Shown here piece after piece: positions 1-5,735 of a stretch of DNA of 5,786 nt (its first letter is position 1; each line of letters starts with the position of its first letter). The notes under the pieces were generated by a model, which worked only from the letters and a program-made list of their open reading frames with translations, was not told the origin of the DNA and made no database searches. Source of the DNA: Desulfocapsa sp. (GTDB lineage Bacteria; Desulfobacterota; Desulfobulbia; Desulfobulbales; Desulfocapsaceae); the NCBI GenBank assembly GCA_029934815.1, contig JAOZLM010000157.1, positions 1-5,786 on the forward strand. The letters run 5' to 3'. The position numbers and the translations under genes are program-made.

Positions 1-125
1 CAGCTATGAATGAAGTTTACGCTGAGTTTTTTCCTGAAAATCCCCCGGCTCGCAGTGCTGTTCAGGTTGCGGCCCTGCCACTGGGGGCGCAAGTAGAAAT
101 TGAAGCAGTTGCTCTGGTGAAGTAG
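1..125 (+). CDS. RidA/YjgF-family enamine/imine deaminase, C-terminal fragment (5' end outside window)
   Basis: This is an open frame entering from the left edge (first full codon at 3) and ending at TAG 123-125, giving 40 visible residues; family members are usually about 125-130 residues, so roughly the last third is present. The segment has the family's C-terminal signature: N-E-V-Y near the start, then P-A-R-S-A-V-Q-V-A, then L-P-L-G-A, then V-E-I-E-A-V-A. The Arg of the PARS motif corresponds to the substrate-carboxylate-binding Arg of E. coli RidA (Arg105), and the closing VEIEA strand is very typical. RidA proteins are small cytosolic trimers that hydrolyse reactive enamines/imines such as 2-aminoacrylate released by PLP enzymes. 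The gene reads toward the FHA-EAL gene, but a 206-base gap containing a repeat separates them, so co-transcription is not evident. No clear terminator follows the stop. Family assignment is strong; which RidA subgroup it belongs to cannot be told from the fragment. Confidence 0.88.
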   Translation, partial: AMNEVYAEFFPENPPARSAVQVAALPLGAQVEIEAVALVK

Positions 126-169
126 GAGGGGTATTGCCGTGGCTGGTTGCATTGGATGTTACGGAATTC

Positions 170-199
170 TTGTTAATATACGTTAAACAGTGCTTTAAT
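170..199 (+). promoter_or_regulatory. Possible sigma70-type promoter upstream of the FHA-EAL gene
   Basis: A TTGTTA box at 170-175 (4 of 6 to TTGACA) is followed after 18 bases by TTTAAT at 194-199 (5 of 6 to TATAAT). Initiation would fall around 205-207, so the repeat-like block 201-243 and the hairpin at 292-307 would lie in a leader of roughly 125 bases. It is the best promoter-like pair I see between the RidA stop and the next gene, but in AT-rich DNA such a match can be chance. Confidence 0.3.
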
Positions 200-200
200 A

Positions 201-243
201 CTTGATAAGCTCGTACAAGCCTAAATTTAGGATGGCTAAGTAA
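201..243 (+). repeat. Repeat end, inverted partner of the hairpin element at the right of the window
   Basis: These 43 bases match the reverse complement of 5693-5735 at 36 of 43 positions without gaps. The match includes the shared cores AAGCTCGTA and GATGGCTAAGTAA. In the right-hand element this block is the outer terminal segment. Here only this end is recognisable: past 243 the similarity fades, and I see no opposite terminus before the downstream gene begins. It therefore looks like a decayed, partial or solo end of the same dispersed repeat family. It lies between the candidate promoter and the FHA-EAL start, so it would be transcribed in that gene's leader if the promoter is real. Confidence 0.72.
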
Positions 244-291
244 TTTAGTAGGATCTTTTAAGCGTTATCTACGATCTGATGGGTGAACAAC

Positions 292-307
292 AAGGCAGAG
301 TTGCCTT
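292..307 (+). other. Small perfect hairpin in the leader of the FHA-EAL gene
   Basis: AAGGCA (292-297), a four-base loop GAGT and TGCCTT (302-307) form a perfect six-pair stem 24 bases before the ATG at 332. There is no U-run after it, so it does not look like an intrinsic terminator. Its position just ahead of the initiation region could affect translation or mRNA stability, but that is inference, and stems of this size occur by chance. Confidence 0.3.
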
Positions 308-321
308 TACTGTACATAATT

Positions 322-330
322 GGGGGGGGG
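322..330 (+). repeat. Homopolymer tract of nine G directly before the FHA-EAL start codon
   Basis: Nine consecutive G residues end one base before the ATG at 332. The tract is the only purine-rich, SD-like sequence near this start, though it is pushed closer to the ATG than a normal 5-9 base spacing. G runs of this length are prone to slipped-strand length change. A change here would alter the spacing or strength of ribosome binding for the ATG start. If the in-frame TTG at 320 were used instead, it would shift the reading frame. Confidence 0.6.
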
Positions 331-331
331 A

Positions 332-1498
332 ATGCGCACTATTGAAAAACATATCTGGCATGTTGAAGGTGGCATGAAACAGGGAAAACGACTTGACGTT
401 CCTGTTCACATGACACCTTTTTTTATTGGCAGGGGACAGGATTGCCATCTTGTGGTGAAGGCTCCGGGCGTTTCTCGGAAACATATCTGTTTAGAGCTTG
501 AGGGTAACACTCTTTTTGCAAAAGATTTAAACAGTACCAATGGAACATTTGTTAATCATAAGAGGATTACCGGGCGTGTTGCCATTCAATCTGGAGATAT
601 TCTCCATTTAGGAGAAGAAGTACTTCGTGTCATAAGGCAGGATTCTTCCCAAGGTACACGACCCTCTGTGGCAGACAATCAATACGAGTCCACTGTGATG
701 ATGAGTATTGATGATCCGGCATTAGAGTTGGTAGATACTTTTGTCAGGCATGAGGAAGAGTTTACTGCGATGCTCGCAGCGAAAGAGGTGGCTGTCGTAT
801 TTCAGCCGATTGTCTCTCTTACTGCCAATGAGGTTGTTGGTTATGAATCCCTGGGGCGCGGAGTCAGAGCCGATCTTCCCGATTCTCCCTCAGGATTGTT
901 TGATCTTGCTGAAAGGTTGGGAAAAGCTGGAGAGTTAAGCGCAGTGTTTCGTACAAAGGCAGTGGAAGAATGTCATCTGCTTCCCGGTACACCGTTAATA
1001 TTTGTTAATACCCATCCTGATGAAAATCTTAGCCGAGACTTGAAAAGCAGTATCGAAGAAATGCGTATGGCAACAGTTCCCTGGCAAGTGGTTCTTGAAG
1101 TTCATGAATCTGCTGTGACAGATACGAAAATGATGGCTGAGCTTAAAGCGATTCTCCGTGATAATGAGATGTATCTTGCCTATGATGATTTTGGCGCAGG
1201 ACAGGCGAGGTGGAACGAACTGGTGGAAGTCCCACCTGATTATGTAAAATTTGATTTACAACTCATTCATGAAATTCATAAAAAGTCGAAACAAAAACAG
1301 GAGATGATCCGTAAATTAGTTGATATTTGTCTCAGTCAGAACTGTTATCCTTTAGCAGAATGTGTTGATTCTGACGAAGAATTAGAAGTTTGTAGGGATC
1401 TTGGCTTTACCCATGGCCAGGGATGGCTCTTTGGCAAAGGAGCAAGTGCCTCTTCTTTTACAGACGGCACAAGTTATTTCTCCCAGAAGGATGGGTAG
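332..1498 (+). CDS. FHA-EAL fusion protein: phosphothreonine-binding domain joined to a cyclic-di-GMP phosphodiesterase-type domain
   Basis: The protein has 388 residues, with no signal peptide or TM segment, so it is probably cytosolic. Residues ~8-103 form a forkhead-associated (FHA) domain, with Gly33-Arg34, Ser48-Arg49-x-His51 and N-S-T-N-G-T at 67-72, the standard phosphothreonine-binding loops. A hydrophilic linker (~104-145) leads to an EAL domain (~146-370). Its 'EAL' motif reads Glu172-Ser-Leu. Other residues matching catalytic/metal positions of active EAL enzymes such as RocR are Asn226, Glu256, Glu259, Asp285-Asp286, Lys306, Glu343 and Gln363. The Asp285-Lys306 spacing (21) equals that of RocR. 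Oddities: loop 6 reads DDFGAG followed by Q-A-R-W instead of Y-S-S-L, and the EGVE motif is E-C-V-D. Hydrolysis of c-di-GMP to pGpG is plausible but unproven; a c-di-GMP receptor role is the alternative. I chose ATG 332 because it keeps the whole FHA domain. An in-frame TTG at 320 lacks an upstream SD, and Met15 (codon at 374) would cut into the first FHA strand. The 3' end overlaps convergent trkH by 25 bases. FHA and EAL assignments are firm. Confidence 0.9.
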   Translation: MRTIEKHIWHVEGGMKQGKRLDVPVHMTPFFIGRGQDCHLVVKAPGVSRKHICLELEGNTLFAKDLNSTNGTFVNHKRITGRVAIQSGDILHLGEEVLRVIRQDSSQGTRPSVADNQYESTVMMSIDDPALELVDTFVRHEEEFTAMLAAKEVAVVFQPIVSLTANEVVGYESLGRGVRADLPDSPSGLFDLAERLGKAGELSAVFRTKAVEECHLLPGTPLIFVNTHPDENLSRDLKSSIEEMRMATVPWQVVLEVHESAVTDTKMMAELKAILRDNEMYLAYDDFGAGQARWNELVEVPPDYVKFDLQLIHEIHKKSKQKQEMIRKLVDICLSQNCYPLAECVDSDEELEVCRDLGFTHGQGWLFGKGASASSFTDGTSYFSQKDG

Positions 1499-2931
1499 AA
1501 TACAACCAACGCTGAAAACATCTCCAGTCGTCCAACCAGCATATTCCAGGAAAGAAACCATTTCCCAATATCAGAAATAAACGCATAATTTTCAGTAGGT
1601 CCAACCATGCCAAATCCCGGCCCGATATTCATAAGGGTTGCAATCACAGAACTCATGGCCGTCACATAATCCATGTCATCAGTAAGTGTCATCACAAACC
1701 CGCCAATAAAAATCATAAAGATATTGATAATAAAATAACAGATGGCAAGATTAATAATGTTCTCATCAATTGCTTTTCCATTAAGTCGTACTGAGACTAC
1801 TGCCATGGGCTGGAAAAATATTTTACGGATGGTCTGGTACATAAATTTACAGATAATCGTGTAGTGGATAATCTTAATACCACTGGTTGTAGAACCGGCA
1901 CAGGCACCTACAAAACAGACGACATAGAGTAGCATCTGGGCGGACTGGGGCCATAGCTCATAATCGGCTGTGGCAAATCCGGTGGTGGTCAGTAGTGACA
2001 TCACCTGGAAAGTTCCATATCTAACACTGTCAATTAGACTAGGATAGATACTGTTATCCCAGAGTATCAGGCTGACGCCGCCGCAGAAAAAAAGAATAAA
2101 ACCAATGTACCAGCGAAATTCTGTATTTATTTGCAGGGCTTTTGTACTTCCGAGCAGTACCTGGTAGAGCAAAACGAAACTACAACCACCAAGGAACATG
2201 AAAATGATCGTTACCCAGTCGATATAGGCACTGTCGTAGTAGGCAATACTCGCATTCTTCGGTGAGTATCCTGATGTGGAGACTGTGCCGAATGCGGTAC
2301 AGAGAGAATCAAAAACACCCATCCCTCCCAATGCAAGCAGGAGTATCTGTAGAATATTAAGACCGATATATAACCACCAGAGCCTGACCATGGTGTCACG
2401 GTTTCGGGGTTTAAACTTCTCTTTGGTGATAACCTGTCCAGGGCTTGATTCTGCCCTGAAAAGCCGCAATCCGCCCATACCGTGGGGTAGAAATATGATG
2501 GTGAGCGTTAAAAATCCCATGCCGCCAAGCAGATGTGTCTGGCTTCGCCAGAAAAGAAGTCCGTGTGGTAAGGCTTCGATATCGGTGAGAATTGTTGCTC
2601 CGGTAGTGGTGTAGCCGGAAATCATCTCAAAAAAGGCATCAGTGAAAGAAGGGATGGAACCGTGCAGCATAAATGGCAATGCTGAAAATGCAGATACAAA
2701 GATCCAGCCGGTGACTGCAATAAAAAAACCGTCCCGGATATTCAGCTCGTTCTCTTTGCGGAAGCACCAGAGTAGAGGGAGTCCGATGGAAAGAGCTGCA
2801 AGTGCACTGTAGAGAAAAGGATAGAAGTCACTTTCCTGATAGTAGATCGAGCAGGCGATGGGCAATGACATGGAGCTGCCGGTGACGATCAGCAGTACTC
2901 CAATTACATGAGCTATGGAGGAAAAATTCAT
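1474..2931 (-). CDS. trkH: TrkH/KtrB-family potassium uptake channel subunit
   Basis: A 485-residue polytopic inner-membrane protein, full length for TrkH (about 480-500). It has the fourfold membrane-pore-membrane plan of the superfamily of K+ transporters. Pore loops: P1 with S-G-Y-T-T-T-G-A-T at ~105-113, followed by the TrkH hallmark F-W-R-S-Q-T-H-L-L-G-G-M-G at 127-139; P2 with T-V-S-T-S-G-Y-S at 216-223; P3 with T-T-T-G-F-A-T at 315-321, followed by the G-S-T-T-S-G-I-K-I segment (~346-354); P4 with N-I-G-P-G at 435-439, followed by G-R-L-E at 467-470 near the C-terminus. The filter glycines are present in all four loops. P2 has S-T-S-G-Y where S-T-G-G-F is common, a mild variation. The protein conducts K+ (sometimes Na+) inward, normally gated by a cytosolic TrkA/KtrA RCK partner that is not in this window. 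The ATG at 2931 has only a weak AGG as SD about 8 bases upstream. It lies 109 bases downstream of the sensor kinase on the same strand, with its own candidate promoter. Its last codons overlap the FHA-EAL gene tail to tail. Confidence 0.95.
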   Translation of the reverse strand: MNFSSIAHVIGVLLIVTGSSMSLPIACSIYYQESDFYPFLYSALAALSIGLPLLWCFRKENELNIRDGFFIAVTGWIFVSAFSALPFMLHGSIPSFTDAFFEMISGYTTTGATILTDIEALPHGLLFWRSQTHLLGGMGFLTLTIIFLPHGMGGLRLFRAESSPGQVITKEKFKPRNRDTMVRLWWLYIGLNILQILLLALGGMGVFDSLCTAFGTVSTSGYSPKNASIAYYDSAYIDWVTIIFMFLGGCSFVLLYQVLLGSTKALQINTEFRWYIGFILFFCGGVSLILWDNSIYPSLIDSVRYGTFQVMSLLTTTGFATADYELWPQSAQMLLYVVCFVGACAGSTTSGIKIIHYTIICKFMYQTIRKIFFQPMAVVSVRLNGKAIDENIINLAICYFIINIFMIFIGGFVMTLTDDMDYVTAMSSVIATLMNIGPGFGMVGPTENYAFISDIGKWFLSWNMLVGRLEMFSALVVFYPSFWEK

Positions 2932-2995
2932 CTGTTTTGCCTGATAGGTTTTTGCTCTGCTTCGTTGATGATAGTTATGTCAACCCAAGGACGCT

Positions 2996-3024
2996 ATAAT
3001 AGAAGTTTTCTAAGAATAACGCAA
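2996..3024 (-). promoter_or_regulatory. Possible sigma70-type promoter for trkH
   Basis: Read on the - strand, TTGCGT (3019-3024, only the TTG half matches well) is followed after exactly 17 bases by TATTAT (2996-3001, 5 of 6 to TATAAT). A start around 2988 would give a leader of roughly 55 bases before the trkH ATG. The pair lies wholly in the 109-base gap after the kinase stop. I see no terminator hairpin in that gap, so trkH could be read both from this promoter and by read-through from the kinase gene. Confidence 0.35.
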
Positions 3025-3040
3025 TGGAGGAGTAGGGCGC

Positions 3041-5551
3041 TTAACCGGGAGGGAATGTTGGCCTGGTAGGTTTCAGTGCTTTCTCAATTGCTGTTCCAAG
3101 TTGCTGCAGGGTGTAAGGCTTGCGGATAAAAGCGATAACCCCTTGCTTAAGAGCCTGTTTTACTTCATCACTTTTTGAAAATCCACTAACGATAATTGCT
3201 TTTGTGTCAGCATTATGAGCCTGCATCTGTTCAAAGCATTCACGTCCGTTGATGCCAGGTTCCATAAGCATGTCCAGTAACACCAGATCAAAAGATTCTT
3301 TTTTAACCAACGACACAGCTTCTTCGCCAGAAACACAACTTTTTGCTGTGTAATCAAGAGTAGTCAATAGTTGACAGGCGATATCACGCTGCAGAGCATC
3401 ATCGTCAACCACGAGAATGTGCTCACCGTGTCCTTTGTATGGTAGGTTTGTATCTTCAGTTACAGGCTCTTCGATTTTACTTCGGGTTGCAGGCAAGTAG
3501 AGTGAAAATGTGGTTCCGTTACTGTCGCTTTGAAGCACAATATCACCACCATGATCCTGGATAGTATTCTTCACAATGGTAAGTCCCAACCCTGTACCAC
3601 TCTTCCCCATTATTTTCTTACTATAGAATGGTTCGAAAATATGTTCCTGATCTTTTGCCGAAATCCCTGATCCGTTATCACTGACGGACAGAAGTACATA
3701 TTCCCCCTGTTTCATAAACTGATTTGCAGCGATAGGTTTTTCGATATAACAATTTTCAGTACGGATGGTGATTGTACCATTTTCCTTTACGGCCTCAGCA
3801 GCATTGAAGAGTAAGTTGAGTATAGTTTTTCGAATATGCATGGCTGAACAGGAAATATTCAGCAGATCCGGGGCAAAGATCGTTTCGCAATGCAGCTCTT
3901 TGTTGTCGGTCAAGAGTTGTTGATATTCCGGTGAACCGAGCAATTCCTGAATAAGTATGTTCAGGGATTCAATCTTTCTTACTGCAGCTGTTCCCCTTGT
4001 TACTGTCAGCATATCGGCCACCACCTCAGCAGCTCGAAGACCCGCATTTCGTATCATTTCTATGTGCTCACGCAGCGGGCTGTCTTTTGGAAGCTGGGTG
4101 AGAATTACTTCAGGATAGGTGGTAAGTCCTGAGAGGGTGTTGTTTAAATCGTGGGCAACACCACCAGCCATAAGGCCTACTGCTTCCATTTTCATTGATC
4201 TGTGGAGCTTTTTCTCCATTTCCTGCTGGCGGCTGATGTCCATAAAAAATGTAAAATGGTACGATTCGTTGTTGTATTCAAAGAAATTAATAAACAGTTC
4301 AACCGGAAACGTAGACCCATCTTTGCGCAGAAAGTCACTTGTCACGGTGGCGAAAGATTTTTTATGCATATGCTGTACTTCTTCTTTCCATCGTTCCTCT
4401 GTGACAGTTGCATCTATTTCGGCAATGGAGCGTCCGAGAAGGTCGTCTATCTTGTAGCCCAATATTGAAGCTGCAGCACTGTTGGCGTGAATAATGGCTG
4501 TATCTTTGAGATTCGGGGAGTGTTTGACCCAGATCATTGGAAAGACACTTGTTTCAATTGCATGCTTGGTGAAAAGCAGCTGCTTTTCTGTCTGGCGTAA
4601 TTGTTCCGCCTGTTGTTGGATTTCCTTGTTTTGCTGTTTTAGCTTTTTGGTGTAGCGGTTAAGAGTATAATTTCTATAGAGAAGCACAAGGATTGCGGCC
4701 AGGGCAAACGGAAAAATCTTCCAGAATAAATTGTAATCTGTTCCCTGTTCAAAGCGTACGGCTATCCAGTTGTTGAGGATCTCCTGTTGCTTTGCCGGCT
4801 CAATGGCGGCAATGGCCTTTTCAAAAATATCTGCCAGTAGTGGCTCATCGTTTCTGGCACCAATGCCAAGATTCCAGCGTTCATCGAATTTTCCTGAAAC
4901 TTTCAGCTCTCCGATAAAGTTTTTTTGTATTGAATAGCCAACGGTGGCCAGGGAACCGACAAAACTAAAGATTTCACCCTGAGCCACTTTTTCAAGGCCA
5001 CTATCCACTGAGGTAACATCCACAACCTGCATTGCCGGGTATCTTGCTCGTAATAATTCGTTAAACGCATAGCCTTTTACCATGCCGATTTTTTTTCCAG
5101 TTATTGCGGCGATATCATCAAAAAATGGTGTTTCTATTTTGGTTGCCATGACCAGTGGAATGTTCAGGTAGGGGCTGGTGAAGGTCATATAGCTTTCACG
5201 CTCGGGCGTGGCCATGGCCAGTGAAAGAATATCACACTTTCTTTGTTTGGCGTAGTTGATGGTTTGTGGCCAGCTCTTAGTGGGAACTACACTTATTGGA
5301 ATGCCGATTGTTTTGCTGAATATCTCCATGTATTCTGCAGTCATTCCTACATGACGACCATTTACAATGGCTTCAAGGGGGAGCCAGTCCGGGTCAATGC
5401 ACATGGTGATCTGTTGTTTTTTGCTGAGGTATTGCTCTTCCTCTTGAGAGAGGTTGATCTGTGTGTCGGCCTGGAGATTACAGGGAAGGATACAAAAGAA
5501 AAGCTGAATGCAGAGCAGAAATGGAACAAAAAATCGGACAAAACAGGTCAT
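3041..5551 (-). CDS. BvgS/EvgS-like hybrid sensor histidine kinase: periplasmic solute-binding domain, TM, PAS, HisKA, HATPase, receiver
   Basis: An 836-residue hybrid kinase. Residues 1-28 are a signal sequence with a long hydrophobic stretch. Residues ~45-268 resemble a family 3 solute-binding (Venus-flytrap) domain: I-D-P-D-W-L-P near 52-58, T-P-E-R-E-S at 115-120 (the Arg often contacts a ligand carboxylate) and F-T-S-P-Y at 124-128. A TM helix lies at ~275-293, a Gln/Lys/Glu-rich coiled coil at ~300-328 and a PAS domain at ~328-440. The HisKA H-box has phosphoacceptor His467 in G-G-V-A-H-D-L-N-N. The HATPase has the N-box Asn583, G1 D-N-G-S-G at 625-629, F-box F-E-P-F at 639-642 and G2 G-T-G-L-G-L at 652-657. 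The C-terminal receiver (~710-826) has Asp716-Asp717-Asp718, phosphoacceptor Asp760, Ser789 and Lys811. All catalytic residues appear intact. It presumably senses a periplasmic small molecule and passes phosphate His to Asp. Unlike BvgS/EvgS it has one sensor lobe pair and no C-terminal HPt, so a separate HPt or regulator is needed and is not visible here. I chose the start at ATG 5551 because AGGAG lies 8 bases upstream; a TTG at 5575 is in frame but inferior. Ligand unknown. Confidence 0.93.
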   Translation of the reverse strand: MTCFVRFFVPFLLCIQLFFCILPCNLQADTQINLSQEEEQYLSKKQQITMCIDPDWLPLEAIVNGRHVGMTAEYMEIFSKTIGIPISVVPTKSWPQTINYAKQRKCDILSLAMATPERESYMTFTSPYLNIPLVMATKIETPFFDDIAAITGKKIGMVKGYAFNELLRARYPAMQVVDVTSVDSGLEKVAQGEIFSFVGSLATVGYSIQKNFIGELKVSGKFDERWNLGIGARNDEPLLADIFEKAIAAIEPAKQQEILNNWIAVRFEQGTDYNLFWKIFPFALAAILVLLYRNYTLNRYTKKLKQQNKEIQQQAEQLRQTEKQLLFTKHAIETSVFPMIWVKHSPNLKDTAIIHANSAAASILGYKIDDLLGRSIAEIDATVTEERWKEEVQHMHKKSFATVTSDFLRKDGSTFPVELFINFFEYNNESYHFTFFMDISRQQEMEKKLHRSMKMEAVGLMAGGVAHDLNNTLSGLTTYPEVILTQLPKDSPLREHIEMIRNAGLRAAEVVADMLTVTRGTAAVRKIESLNILIQELLGSPEYQQLLTDNKELHCETIFAPDLLNISCSAMHIRKTILNLLFNAAEAVKENGTITIRTENCYIEKPIAANQFMKQGEYVLLSVSDNGSGISAKDQEHIFEPFYSKKIMGKSGTGLGLTIVKNTIQDHGGDIVLQSDSNGTTFSLYLPATRSKIEEPVTEDTNLPYKGHGEHILVVDDDALQRDIACQLLTTLDYTAKSCVSGEEAVSLVKKESFDLVLLDMLMEPGINGRECFEQMQAHNADTKAIIVSGFSKSDEVKQALKQGVIAFIRKPYTLQQLGTAIEKALKPTRPTFPPG

Positions 5552-5559
5552 GTTGCAAA

Positions 5560-5564
5560 CTCCT
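5560..5564 (-). promoter_or_regulatory. Shine-Dalgarno site that sets the kinase start
   Basis: On the - strand AGGAG sits 8 bases before the ATG at 5549-5551. This is an ideal ribosome-binding arrangement. It decides for a protein starting M-T-C-F-V-R, which begins directly with the signal sequence, rather than the eight-residue longer version from TTG at 5573-5575. The upstream edge of the hairpin element is only 12 bases away. Confidence 0.85.
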
Positions 5565-5576
5565 GAGACAGACAAA

Positions 5577-5735
5577 TGTGATGGCGTCGTAAAAACTCTT
5601 CATCTTCTTCGTCACTGCAAATTTGCTGTCATTACGACGTACCTAAGTACGCCTCATTCCATCAAATTTGCGTTCCTCGAATATGAAGTTTTTTACTTAG
5701 CCATCTAAAGTTTAGGTTTTTACGAGCTTGTCAAA
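5577..5735. repeat. MITE-like palindromic repeat element (about 159 bases) with imperfect terminal inverted repeats
   Basis: The outer 20 bases at 5577-5596 and the reverse complement of 5716-5735 agree at 13 of 20 positions, with TCGTAAAAAC shared exactly at the inner side. Nested inside are further matching arms: CTTCAT (5598-5603) with ATGAAG (5683-5688), GCAAATTTG (5617-5625) with CAAATTTGC (5663-5671), and a central GTAC-CTAA-GTAC (5639-5650). The whole block can therefore fold as one long imperfect hairpin. It holds no convincing gene. The form suits a non-autonomous, palindromic dispersed element (MITE- or REP-like); no transposase is in the window. The 43-base outer end (5693-5735) has an inverted partner at 201-243. 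It lies immediately upstream of the kinase RBS, so any promoter for the kinase must lie in it or beyond it. A TTGACA that could act as a -35 box toward the kinase sits in its right terminus (5729-5734, - strand), without a well-spaced -10. Confidence 0.78.

Noticed and set aside
292..307. Hairpin as an intrinsic terminator of the RidA gene
   Set aside because: The stem is only six pairs, is not followed by a U-run, and lies about 170 bases after the stop.
2276..2614. + strand open frame of 112 codons opposite trkH
   Set aside because: It is antisense to conserved pore-loop coding sequence and has no domain features.
2955..2983. Consensus-like TTGACA (2978-2983, - strand) as a trkH promoter -35
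   Set aside because: The sequence 17 bases downstream reads GCAGAG, not a -10 box; the pair at 2996-3024 is better spaced.
4119..4468. Two + strand open frames opposite the kinase PAS/HisKA region
   Set aside because: They overlap a well-supported conserved coding region on the other strand and have no recognisable domain; shadow frames.
5549..5575. Longer kinase start at TTG 5573-5575 adding eight residues
   Set aside because: ATG 5549-5551 has AGGAG at ideal spacing and begins straight into the signal sequence; the TTG has no comparable SD and would place the SD inside the coding region.
5508..5708. + strand open frame running through the palindromic element
   Set aside because: It starts inside the kinase gene's antisense and continues through a structured repeat; no SD or protein-like pattern.
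201..5735. Repeat pair as CRISPR repeats or transposon ends of a known IS
   Set aside because: There are only two copies, far apart and inverted, with no regular spacers and no transposase or cas gene in the window.
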